From the NCBI GenBank assembly GCA_015662405.1, contig DQUE01000052.1, positions 1 to 7,690 on the forward strand: a stretch of 7,690 bases of DNA, read 5' to 3'. A program made the translations under genes and the position numbers. The notes beneath the pieces were generated by a model. It saw only the letters and a list, made by a program, of their open reading frames with translations, was not told the origin of the DNA and searched no databases. This stretch comes from Sulfurimonas autotrophica. Its GTDB lineage: Bacteria; Campylobacterota; Campylobacteria; Campylobacterales; Sulfurimonadaceae. Below are positions 1 to 6,153 of the stretch, in pieces (within the stretch, counting starts at the first letter, position 1; each line of letters starts with the position of its first letter).

Positions 1-111
1 CGCTTTTTTTGGTTGATGTGGATATAATTTAATAAACTTAGCAATAACTAATTTATCGCTACTCTCATTTAGAAGACTCTTTCTTCCGCGACCTTGTACC
101 TTTTGTAACAA
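1..111 (-). CDS. possible partial reading frame running off the left edge, unknown function
   Basis: A minus-strand frame is open from a TTG at 109-111 to the window edge (37 codons, ending in phase at base 1). An AGGA lies four bases upstream of the TTG (116-119), and two in-frame stops precede it. The reading is basic and has a protein-like composition, with GRGRK near the start and LYPHQPKKA at the edge, and its codons suit an AT-rich genome. I do not recognise a family. It could be the start of a real gene extending left, the remains of one, or a chance open frame; the weak TTG start and short visible length keep confidence low. Confidence 0.27.
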   Translation of the reverse strand, partial: MLQKVQGRGRKSLLNESSDKLVIAKFIKLYPHQPKKA

Positions 112-228
112 TTATTCCTAATTCAACAATAGGACTTATCAAGAAGCAAAATGAAGGGTATGCTTATATTCCTGTGAAGGATTAAAAAAATTAGCATATC
201 TTGTAACCAAAATGCAATAAAAAAAGAC

Positions 229-234
229 TACAAT
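229..234 (+). promoter_or_regulatory. possible -10 box of the small plus-strand gene
   Basis: TACAAT fits the sigma-70 -10 consensus at five of six positions. It would place transcription start near 241, giving a leader of about 25 bases that contains the GGAG ribosome binding site of the gene starting at 266. No -35 box is seen at standard spacing; a TTGTAA at 201-206 is too far away (22 bases). Campylobacterota promoters often lack a clear -35 box, so this is plausible but weak. Confidence 0.33.
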
Positions 235-265
235 TTTCAAACTAATGAAAAATGGAGAAAACAAA

Positions 266-499
266 ATGCACGAGAGAGAGTTTACGATAAACGCAAACAA
301 TCCCGAGTTAGAGTTTTTTTGTGATTTGGATGATGCTTATGCAAAAAGTATTTGTGAAAACGAACTTGAAATTCCAGAAAACTACATTAAAAAAATAGAG
401 TGTTTTGAGGATGCTTTTAAAATTTATCTACAACCATCACGCCACTACTACAGAGATGACTGGTATGTTAATCTGACTCGTTTGGATTATGTGTCCTAA
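266..499 (+). CDS. small uncharacterised acidic protein, 77 residues
   Basis: I do not recognise this protein. It is probably cytosolic: there is no signal peptide or hydrophobic helix. It starts MHEREFTINA, has an acidic stretch rich in Glu and Asp (FFCDLDDAYA), and ends with an aromatic, basic segment containing SRHYYRDDWYVN. I chose the ATG at 266 because GGAG at 254-257 sits eight bases upstream; an in-frame ATG at 245 would add seven residues but has no ribosome binding site and lies almost at the predicted transcription start. Its last 32 bases overlap convergently with the 3' end of the DUF523 gene on the other strand. A good ribosome binding site, a plausible -10 box and a terminator-like hairpin at its stop suggest a real, separately transcribed gene. 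Confidence 0.6.
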   Translation: MHEREFTINANNPELEFFCDLDDAYAKSICENELEIPENYIKKIECFEDAFKIYLQPSRHYYRDDWYVNLTRLDYVS

Positions 500-941
500 A
501 GCGTAATTCATCTTCGATGATAATACCTTCATACGCTTTTTTCATAAGCGTAGCAGCAATACCACTACCAGTGCCTACAACCTCCTTTTTCTCATTAAGA
601 ATCGGAGTTGTACCATAACCACAACTTGGGGATTTTGATTTTAAAACAATCCGGTCAACTTGTGGATGGAGCTTTATAAATGAGAGAATTTCTTCTTCTA
701 ACACTTTTGTCACATCCCTCTTTGTCTCATCAGTAACAACTCTCTTTTTTCCCTTTACATGTAATAGATTAATTCTCTCTCTTGGTGTTCCAAAAAGTGG
801 AGCCTCTGGGCAAAAAGGAATAATTTCATACCCTTGCAATGCCTGTGTAATCTCACGTATCTGCTTTGTTTTTCCATCATATCTACAATGCTCACCCAAG
901 ATACAAGCAGAAACAATTACCTTTTTTTTAACAGATGACAA
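468..941 (-). CDS. DUF523 family Fe-S protein, TudS-like desulfurase
   Basis: This 157-residue protein belongs to DUF523 (YbbK/TudS family). The signatures are SAC-x5-CRYDG at 11-23, PFCPE at 42-46 and KSPSCGYG at 103-110. Cys13, Cys44 and Cys107 are the likely ligands of a [4Fe-4S] cluster; Cys19 is also in the conserved first motif. A characterised family member, TudS, removes sulfur from 2-thiouracil without redox chemistry, but substrates of most members are unknown. Length is normal for the stand-alone form, and no transport signal is seen. The start is TTG at 939-941, with GGAG at 952-955 ten bases upstream; no ATG is available before the first Cys motif. Its start overlaps the end of the aldehyde dehydrogenase gene by 14 bases, so translation is probably coupled. 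Its 3' end overlaps a convergent small gene by 32 bases. Confidence 0.9.
   Translation of the reverse strand: MSSVKKKVIVSACILGEHCRYDGKTKQIREITQALQGYEIIPFCPEAPLFGTPRERINLLHVKGKKRVVTDETKRDVTKVLEEEILSFIKLHPQVDRIVLKSKSPSCGYGTTPILNEKKEVVGTGSGIAATLMKKAYEGIIIEDELRFRTHNPNESD
498..542 (+). terminator. terminator-like hairpin at the end of the small plus-strand gene
   Basis: AAAGCGTA at 498-505 pairs perfectly with TACGCTTT at 532-539 (8 bp), and the right arm runs into six T residues (537-542). The loop holds a second small hairpin, TCATC/GATGA around TTC (508-520). On the plus strand this resembles an intrinsic terminator starting at the stop codon of the 77-residue protein. On the minus strand no U-tract follows, so DUF523 transcription would not be stopped. 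The stem has only three G-C pairs and the whole element lies in DUF523 coding sequence, so it could be coincidence. Confidence 0.42.
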
Positions 942-2346
942 TAGATTTAATCTCCGTCATCTCTTCAATGGCAAAACGAGGACCCTCACGCCCTACTCCA
1001 CTTAACTTCACACCACCATAAGGCTGTATATCAAAACGGAGTGTCGGCATATCATTGATAACAACCCCTCCAGCGTCAAGTTCATCTATTGCACGGTTTG
1101 TAATAGTTAAATCATTTGTAAATACCGAAAACTGTAGGCCATAAGGTGAGTTATTCATTCGCTTTGCAGCATCATCAAAATCCACTACTTTTACAAGTGA
1201 GACAATAGGAGCAAAAACCTCTTCACACACAATCGCCATATCATCTCTTACATTTGCCATAACACAAGGATGAAAAACTCTTCCCTCTATTTGCGGAATC
1301 AACAGAGGAATAGCCCCCTCTTTTATAGCGGCATCGACCCAGCCCATTGCACGTTTACAAGATGCATCATCAATTAACGGCCCCATAAACGTCTCCTCAT
1401 CATAAGGAGAACCGACTTTGAGTTTTTTTGTTGCCTTTGCCATCAACTCAGCAAATTCATCATAAATATCCTCTTGTACATAAATACGCTGCAGTGATAT
1501 ACATACTTGACCAGAGTTGACAAAAGCACCCAAAGCACACTTTGTTGCCGCATACGCTAAATCTGCCGATTTTTCTATAAATGTTGCTGCATTACCACCA
1601 AGTTCAAGCCCAACTTTTTTAATTCCTGCATTTTTTGTAATGATATTTCCCACAGGTACACTTCCTGTAAAACTAATAACACGTGGAATATCACTTGTTA
1701 TCAGTGCACTACCAACCTCTGCATCACCATAGACAACGCTCAATGCATCAGGAATTGCATACTCACTCTCTATAAAGAGTTTCGCAAATTTATAAGCAGT
1801 CAAAGGCGCCTCTGGAGTTGGTTTTAGTACAACAGCATTGCCTGAGACAAGGGCTGGTCCAAGTTTATGTGCCACAAGGTTCAGTGGAAAATTAAAAGGT
1901 GTGATAGCAACCACAACACCAGCTGGTTCACGGCGAAAAAAACTGAGTGTTTTTTTTCCGCTTGGCATTGCATCGGTATTTATTGTCTCACCATGCATGG
2001 TTCGCATAGTCTCAGCTGAGAGTGTGATAGTCTCAATACAGCGCTCAACCTCTATACGTGAAAAAGTTATCGGTTTGCCCACTTCATCTGTAATCGTTTT
2101 TGCGAGATCCTCTTTATGCTCTTGCAGTTTTTTTGCAACATCAAGTAGCCATGCACATCGCTGTGCCAAACTGCTTTTTTTCGCAAAAACAGCAGCATCT
2201 TTTGCAATTTGAAGTGCTTTTTTCGCATCTTCGGCATCACAGACTGGTGCAGTTGAAACCACTTCTGCATTATAAGGTGATCTTCTTTGTGTTACTTCCT
2301 CTTTACTTGCCTCAGTAGAGCCAAAAAATATTTTTGCATCTTGCAT
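928..2346 (-). CDS. NAD(P)-dependent aldehyde dehydrogenase
   Basis: A full-length (472 residues) cytosolic aldehyde dehydrogenase, oxidising an aldehyde to the acid with NAD(P)+. Visible motifs: ITPFNFP (148-154) with oxyanion-hole Asn152; LKPTPEAP (174-181) with cofactor-binding Lys175; FTGS (226-229); LELGG (247-251) with general base Glu248; SGQVC with catalytic nucleophile Cys282; EEVFAP (375-380); and PYGGVKLSG near the C-terminus. The segment RREPAGVVVAITPFNFPLN resembles the lactaldehyde / non-phosphorylating glyceraldehyde-3-phosphate / phosphonoacetaldehyde dehydrogenase branch, but the substrate cannot be fixed from sequence; succinate semialdehyde is another option. ATG at 2344-2346 has GAGGA at 2353-2357, six bases upstream. 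It is the first gene of a pair with DUF523, overlapping it by 14 bases, and is transcribed from a short divergent promoter region shared with the thioredoxin-fold gene. Confidence 0.93.
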   Translation of the reverse strand: MQDAKIFFGSTEASKEEVTQRRSPYNAEVVSTAPVCDAEDAKKALQIAKDAAVFAKKSSLAQRCAWLLDVAKKLQEHKEDLAKTITDEVGKPITFSRIEVERCIETITLSAETMRTMHGETINTDAMPSGKKTLSFFRREPAGVVVAITPFNFPLNLVAHKLGPALVSGNAVVLKPTPEAPLTAYKFAKLFIESEYAIPDALSVVYGDAEVGSALITSDIPRVISFTGSVPVGNIITKNAGIKKVGLELGGNAATFIEKSADLAYAATKCALGAFVNSGQVCISLQRIYVQEDIYDEFAELMAKATKKLKVGSPYDEETFMGPLIDDASCKRAMGWVDAAIKEGAIPLLIPQIEGRVFHPCVMANVRDDMAIVCEEVFAPIVSLVKVVDFDDAAKRMNNSPYGLQFSVFTNDLTITNRAIDELDAGGVVINDMPTLRFDIQPYGGVKLSGVGREGPRFAIEEMTEIKSIVIC

Positions 2347-2363
2347 TATTTATCCTCGAAAAT

Positions 2364-2399
2364 ATTATATTTAAAAAATTATATCATTTTAAATATAAT
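2364..2399. promoter_or_regulatory. mirror-image divergent promoters in a perfect 13-bp inverted repeat
   Basis: ATTATATTTAAAA (2364-2376) and TTTTAAATATAAT (2387-2399) form a perfect 13-bp inverted repeat with a 10-base spacer. Each outer end is a consensus -10 box: TATAAT on the plus strand at 2394-2399 for the thioredoxin-fold gene, and TATAAT on the minus strand at 2364-2369 for the aldehyde dehydrogenase. TTAAAA elements lie 17 bases upstream of each -10 box, inside the opposite arm. Predicted starts near 2406 and 2357 leave leaders of only about 11 bases on both sides. The two promoters would share DNA, so polymerases could not easily occupy both. The palindrome could also be a regulator site. 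Confidence 0.5.
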
Positions 2400-2416
2400 C
2401 CTACTAGAATTACAAG

Positions 2417-2815
2417 ATGAAAAGCTTACTGTTATCCCTACTTTTCGTCTCTTTTGTCTTCGGATTTGAAACTGACAAATGGTTACACAATTATGACAAA
2501 GCCTTAGAACTTGCACAAAAAGAGCAAAAAAACATATATCTTTTTATTGGTGCAGACAAATGCCATTTTTGCAAAATGTTTAAAGAAAAAACACTCTCAA
2601 AGCCAAAAGTCATACAAAGACTTCATAAAGATTATATTCTCATCTACCTCTCACGAGACAGGCATTTTATACCAAATAAATTTCAAAAATTTGGAGTGCC
2701 TAGACACTATTTTTTAAACAAAGACGGAAAAATTTTATTTGAAAGTTTTGGAGTGCTAGAGCCAAAAGGCTTTTTTATACTTTTAGATGAAGCTGATTTA
2801 AACGCGTTACACTAA
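2417..2815 (+). CDS. exported thioredoxin-fold protein with CHFC motif
   Basis: A 132-residue thioredoxin-like protein, probably periplasmic. Residues 1-16 form a signal peptide (MKSLLLSLLFVSFVFG) with no lipobox. The mature part carries the active-site motif Cys49-His-Phe-Cys52 in the context GADKCHFCKMF, and a probable cis-proline, Pro95, in FGVPRHYFL. This layout fits the thioredoxin_7/SoxW-like group that reduces or isomerises disulfides of exported proteins; the exact partner is unknown. The ATG at 2417 starts the signal peptide directly, but no good ribosome binding site precedes it and the predicted leader is only about 11 bases, so initiation may be unusual. It is transcribed divergently from the aldehyde dehydrogenase and its stop overlaps the yraN stop by four bases (CTAA). 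It sits where relatives, as I recall, carry cytosolic trxA. Confidence 0.85.
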   Translation: MKSLLLSLLFVSFVFGFETDKWLHNYDKALELAQKEQKNIYLFIGADKCHFCKMFKEKTLSKPKVIQRLHKDYILIYLSRDRHFIPNKFQKFGVPRHYFLNKDGKILFESFGVLEPKGFFILLDEADLNALH

Positions 2816-3141
2816 AGGGTAATATTTTCTACTATCTCTATTTTTTCAGGGGTAACAATAAGGGCATCAAACATAAAATCGCTCTCTAAAGCATTTTTTT
2901 TCATATAGACATGGGCAGTTTTTATGAGGCGCGAGAGCTTCTTTGGTGTTATATTTGCAATGGCATGTTCGTAATCCTTACCACTTTTAACCTCTATGAA
3001 ATGGAGTACATTCTCTTTTGTAGCTATAATATCTAGCTCCCCAAAGCGGGAGTAAAAATTGCGCTCTATTACAGTGTAAGCATTTTCCATCAGAAATACA
3101 ACAGCTTTCTCTTCTGCTCTATCTCCTTTGACTCTACTCAT
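2812..3141 (-). CDS. yraN: YraN / UPF0102 family nuclease-fold protein
   Basis: This 109-residue protein matches the UPF0102 (YraN) family, which has a PD-(D/E)xK nuclease-like fold; the cellular role is not firmly established. The key pattern is present: Glu10 in the N-terminal helix (KGDRAEEKA), RFGELDIIA with Glu35 and Asp37, and FIEVKSG with Glu50 and Lys52, giving an intact candidate metal site. Length is typical. Its ATG (3139-3141) overlaps the stop of the preceding 63-residue gene as ATGA, and no independent ribosome binding site is visible, so it probably depends on translational coupling. It is the last gene of the minus-strand aminotransferase-hom cluster and converges on the thioredoxin-fold gene with a four-base overlap. 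Proximity to hom is, from memory, conserved in Helicobacter and Campylobacter. Confidence 0.9.
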   Translation of the reverse strand: MSRVKGDRAEEKAVVFLMENAYTVIERNFYSRFGELDIIATKENVLHFIEVKSGKDYEHAIANITPKKLSRLIKTAHVYMKKNALESDFMFDALIVTPEKIEIVENITL

Positions 3142-3329
3142 TTAGCAGTTAGAATCAATTCATCACTCTTGTCACCAAAGATATTATTGAGTTTTGAATC
3201 AGCATGGTGAAATGTCGTATAGAGTGTTTTTGGACGTACTTTATTTGTAAACTTTACCCGAAGATGATAATCTTTAAGCTTTTTATTTAAAATCTCTTCA
3301 AGGATCCCATCAAGCAATTTAAGAATCAT
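3138..3329 (-). CDS. small uncharacterised basic protein upstream of yraN
   Basis: A 63-residue protein that I cannot assign to a family. It begins with an amphipathic, helix-like stretch (MILKLLDGILEEILNKKLKD), continues with a basic, strand-like region (YHLRVKFTNKVRPKTLY) and has no signal peptide or membrane helix. It is lysine-rich. Two things support it as real: GGAGAGG at 3338-3344 lies eight bases before its ATG, one of the strongest ribosome binding sites in the window, and its stop codon overlaps the yraN start as ATGA. It may help translate yraN, act with it, or both. A 76-base gap separates it from the SDR remnant upstream; no clear promoter is visible there, so it is probably transcribed with the hom cluster. 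Confidence 0.7.
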   Translation of the reverse strand: MILKLLDGILEEILNKKLKDYHLRVKFTNKVRPKTLYTTFHHADSKLNNIFGDKSDELILTAK

Positions 3330-3405
3330 AAGACCTACCTCTCCAACTACACTACTTCGTAAGATTTTTTAACCAAAAAACTATGAAAAAATCTGCAATA
3401 AGCAA
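3330..3405. other. short gap with AT-rich inverted repeat, no clear promoter
   Basis: The gap between the SDR remnant and the 63-residue gene contains an AT-only 8-bp inverted repeat apart from its closing G-C pair (GATTTTTT 3363-3370 with AAAAAATC 3386-3393). It lacks the GC-rich stem of a terminator. I see no convincing -10/-35 pair. Its right part carries the GGAGAGG ribosome binding site of the downstream gene. Confidence 0.3.
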
Positions 3406-3621
3406 CTATAAAAAGTAGTTTACAATTTTTTGCCTTAAGAGTGATGGAAGCAGTTGTATCAACCGAATAATTACATAAAATCTAAAAGGAAAGGCATAAA
3501 ACTCTTTTCTTTTGTCTATCGCTTTTTTCATACGTCTGACTCCCTCTGCAGTTTCAAGTAAAAACGGCATAAAAAAATCATTACCAAGTCCTGAACTCGC
3601 TCCCGTGATGAGAATTATCAC
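3406..3621 (-). pseudogene. short-chain dehydrogenase/reductase (SDR) with large in-frame internal deletion
   Basis: The 71-residue reading joins the very start of an SDR to its C-terminal end. Residues 1-13 (MIILITGASSGLG) are the Rossmann nucleotide-binding motif TGxxxGxG. From residue 14 on, NDFFMPFLLETAEG and AFPFRFYVIIRLIQLLPSLL match the substrate-loop and C-terminal region normally found around residue 180 and beyond. Roughly 160-180 residues are missing, including the NNAG motif, the catalytic Ser and the Tyr-x3-Lys pair, so it cannot be an active SDR. The frame stays open across the junction. The start is GTG at 3619-3621, four bases after the hom stop and within AGAGGTGAT, so translation is probably coupled to hom. 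It may be a decaying gene or a retained mini-protein; an assembly error is also possible. Confidence 0.82.
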
Positions 3622-3625
3622 CTCT

Positions 3626-4888
3626 TTATAAAATCCTAATCATTGCAGGTTTTTCATTAACAAAATCAAGCTTTTCTATTGTACTCATTAAGTTTTGAAT
3701 ATCTCTCTCCAAGGCGGTATGTGTTGAAATAAGAAGATTTGCACTTGCATTTTTTGCCGGACGTTGCAACATTGTCTCAATGGAGATACTGTTTTGCTCA
3801 AAAATCTTTGTCAATCCCGCCAAAACACCCGCTCTGTCTGAAACATTGATTCGTAAATAGTATTTTGATTTTATCTTCTCAGTTGGCTTGAGTCGTAACT
3901 GGCTCCCCTCCATTGGTCTGTTAAATCCAAGCATAGGGGTCGATTTACCACTTCTAGCGATATCTATAATATTTGCTACAACAGCAGAGGCTGTAGCATC
4001 ACCGCCTGCTCCAGGTCCATAGTAGAGTGTTTCACCTACTTTATCACCCACTACAGAGATACCATTCATAACACCATCAATTTTTGCTATCATTGCGTCT
4101 TGTTGAATCAAACAGGCATGCACACGCAACTCAACCTCATTTTTCTCTTTTTTTGCAATACCTAAAAGTTTAATTGCATAGCCAAACTCTTTTGCAAAAG
4201 CTATATCATCTTGTGTGATATTTTCTATGCCCTCTATGAGAATATCTTCAGGTTTTGCATCAATACCATAGGCAATAGAGGCCAAAATAAGCAACTTATG
4301 TGCAGCATCATATCCTCCTACATCAAAAGTAGGATCAGCCTCAGCATAACCTAGCTCTTGTGACTCTTTTAAAATATCATCATAAGCAACGCCATCATTT
4401 GTCATTTTTGTCATCATATAGTTACATGTACCATTCATAATACCTACTATTGACTCTATATGATTAGCCGAGAGTCCATCTCGAAGAGCTGTTATAATTG
4501 GAATACCACCTGCAACACTTGCTTCAAACTCAAAGGCTCTCTCTTTTGCAATCTCTTGCAGTTCATAACGATGATACGCTAACAGCGCTTTATTGGCAGT
4601 CACAACAGATTTACCAGCTTTGAGTGCACGTTTGACAACAGCAAATGCCTCTTGGACTCCACCCATCAACTCAACAACAATATCTATCTCATCATCATTA
4701 ATAACATCATCTACACTATCTGTCAATGTTATAGCTAAACCTCTCTCTTTTGTAAGGTCTCTTACCACTCCACTTTTGACAACTATATCAACACCCGCAC
4801 GAGCTGCAATCACATCCGCATTCTCTTGTAAAATTTGTACCACACTCGTGCCAACTGTACCTACACCTATTATTCCAACTTTTATCAT
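3626..4888 (-). CDS. hom: homoserine dehydrogenase with C-terminal ACT domain
   Basis: Reduces aspartate semialdehyde to homoserine with NAD(P)H, the branch point to threonine and methionine. The 420 residues contain an N-terminal Rossmann domain with GVGTVG (8-13), VTANKALLA (96-104), the catalytic domain with AGGIP (126-130), NGTCNYMMT (152-160) and EADPTFDVGGYDAAHKL (183-199). Glu183, Asp189, Asp194 and Lys198 match the active-site acids and lysine of the family. A C-terminal ACT domain (about 343-415, NVSDRAGVLAGL) suggests allosteric feedback, typically by threonine. No aspartokinase domain is fused. Its ATG overlaps the aminotransferase stop by one base (TAATG), so the two are probably translated together. 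All key residues are intact and the length is normal. It is followed four bases later by the deleted SDR gene. Confidence 0.97.
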   Translation of the reverse strand: MIKVGIIGVGTVGTSVVQILQENADVIAARAGVDIVVKSGVVRDLTKERGLAITLTDSVDDVINDDEIDIVVELMGGVQEAFAVVKRALKAGKSVVTANKALLAYHRYELQEIAKERAFEFEASVAGGIPIITALRDGLSANHIESIVGIMNGTCNYMMTKMTNDGVAYDDILKESQELGYAEADPTFDVGGYDAAHKLLILASIAYGIDAKPEDILIEGIENITQDDIAFAKEFGYAIKLLGIAKKEKNEVELRVHACLIQQDAMIAKIDGVMNGISVVGDKVGETLYYGPGAGGDATASAVVANIIDIARSGKSTPMLGFNRPMEGSQLRLKPTEKIKSKYYLRINVSDRAGVLAGLTKIFEQNSISIETMLQRPAKNASANLLISTHTALERDIQNLMSTIEKLDFVNEKPAMIRIL

Positions 4889-6120
4889 TATTTTTTACTC
4901 TCTTTACTACAATTATCAAACTTTTTGAAAAACTCTTTTATATTTCTTGCAGCCTGACGGATTCTATTGTCATTTTCAATGAGTGCTATACGGACATAGC
5001 CCTCACCATATTCACCAAATCCTATACCTGGTGCAACTGCAACGTCTGCTTCAATCAAGAGACGTTTTGAAAACTCTAAAGAACCCATATCAGCAACGCA
5101 CTCAGGAATTTTTGCCCAAACAAACATTGTTGCCTGATTTTTTTGTATATGCCATCCTGCTCGACCAAATGCCTCTATAAGCACCTCTTGACGGTGATTA
5201 TATTTTTGCGTAATCTCTTCAACACAGCTCTGATCACCATTGAGTGCAACTGTTGCAGCCACCTGAATAGGCGTAAACATTCCATAATCAAGCCATGATT
5301 TTATCTTCTGCAGTGCACCAATGAGCTTTTTGTTTCCAACAAAAAAACCAACACGCCATCCTGCCATATTGTAAGATTTTGAGAGAGTAAACGACTCAAC
5401 TGCAACATCTTTTGCACCCTCTACGCTCATAATTGATGGTGTTTTATAACCATCAAAAGTGATGTCACCATAAGCAATATCAGAGATAATATAAAATCTC
5501 TTCTCTTTTGCCATTGCAACCAAACGCTCATAAAAGGCAGGAGTTACAGTTGCTGTTGTAGGGTTGTGTGGGAAATTTACCAAAACATATTTTGGTTTTG
5601 GAGAGCTCTCTTTAAAAACTTTTTCTAGATTTGCAAAGAACTTCTCTTCATCAACACGATAATACTCATCAAACTCTATACCGAATTTGATAACATTTCC
5701 TCCCGCCAAAATAAATGAGTATTCATGAATAGGATAGGTTGGATCTGGGACAACTGCTACATCTCCAATATTTGTAATAGCATATGTGAGGTGAGCATAC
5801 CCCTCTTTTGAACCCATCGTTGCAACGCATTCCGTTTCAGGATCAAGCTTACAGTCATATCGGCGTTCATACCAGTCTGCTATTGCCTGTAAGAGCTTTG
5901 GGATACCTTTTGAAGAGGAGTAGCCATGTGTCTTTGTTTTTTGAGCTGATTCAACAAGTTTATCTCTTATATGTTCCGGTGTTGGTCCATCTGGATTTCC
6001 CATAGAGAAATCGATAACATCTTTACCAGCACGGCGCTGCCTCATTTTTATGTCATTTACTTCCGCAAATACATACTTCGGAAGTCTTTCAACTCTATTA
6101 AACTTAAACTCATCAAACAT
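4888..6120 (-). CDS. PLP-dependent class I/II aminotransferase (AlaC / LL-DAP aminotransferase-like)
   Basis: A 410-residue fold-type I aminotransferase of the AlaC/aspartate/LL-diaminopimelate aminotransferase subgroup, cytosolic. Visible residues: GNPDGPTP (41-48); NFPHNPT with Asn186; SDIAYGD with Asp214, which holds the pyridine nitrogen, and Tyr217; SFTLSKSYNMAGWRVGF with PLP lysine Lys248 and phosphate-binding Arg256; and YVRIAL with Arg377 for the substrate carboxylate. Such proteins are often labelled LL-diaminopimelate aminotransferase, but glutamate-pyruvate or aspartate activity is equally possible. The one-base overlap with hom favours a role in the aspartate amino acid family. 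ATG at 6118-6120 has only a weak AGGGT upstream. An extended -10 promoter lies in the 75-base gap before it. The C-terminal tail (DNCSKESKK) is charged and probably flexible. Confidence 0.92.
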   Translation of the reverse strand: MFDEFKFNRVERLPKYVFAEVNDIKMRQRRAGKDVIDFSMGNPDGPTPEHIRDKLVESAQKTKTHGYSSSKGIPKLLQAIADWYERRYDCKLDPETECVATMGSKEGYAHLTYAITNIGDVAVVPDPTYPIHEYSFILAGGNVIKFGIEFDEYYRVDEEKFFANLEKVFKESSPKPKYVLVNFPHNPTTATVTPAFYERLVAMAKEKRFYIISDIAYGDITFDGYKTPSIMSVEGAKDVAVESFTLSKSYNMAGWRVGFFVGNKKLIGALQKIKSWLDYGMFTPIQVAATVALNGDQSCVEEITQKYNHRQEVLIEAFGRAGWHIQKNQATMFVWAKIPECVADMGSLEFSKRLLIEADVAVAPGIGFGEYGEGYVRIALIENDNRIRQAARNIKEFFKKFDNCSKESKK

Positions 6121-6153
6121 TATCTACCCTATTACCTTGAAATATTTGACGAT

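Noticed and set aside
245..265. Upstream ATG at 245 as start of the small plus-strand gene
   Set aside because: It has no ribosome binding site and sits almost at the predicted transcription start, whereas ATG 266 has GGAG at eight bases spacing.
1517..2212. Plus-strand open frames (1517-1732 and 1838-2212) antisense to the aldehyde dehydrogenase
   Set aside because: They lie wholly inside a motif-complete gene, are rich in Ser, Pro and Ala as expected from reverse-reading its codons, and have no ribosome binding site.
2760..2776. AGCC-AAAA-GGCT hairpin followed by T residues near the end of the thioredoxin-fold gene
   Set aside because: The stem is only 4 bp and lies inside the coding sequence before the conserved C-terminus ends.
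3363..3393. AT-rich inverted repeat as a terminator for the hom cluster
   Set aside because: The stem is nearly all A-T and too weak for intrinsic termination; downstream genes are probably in the same transcript.
4593..4928. 111-codon plus-strand frame antisense to hom
   Set aside because: Low-complexity Thr/Ser/Ile composition typical of an antisense shadow; hom is intact and complete on the other strand.
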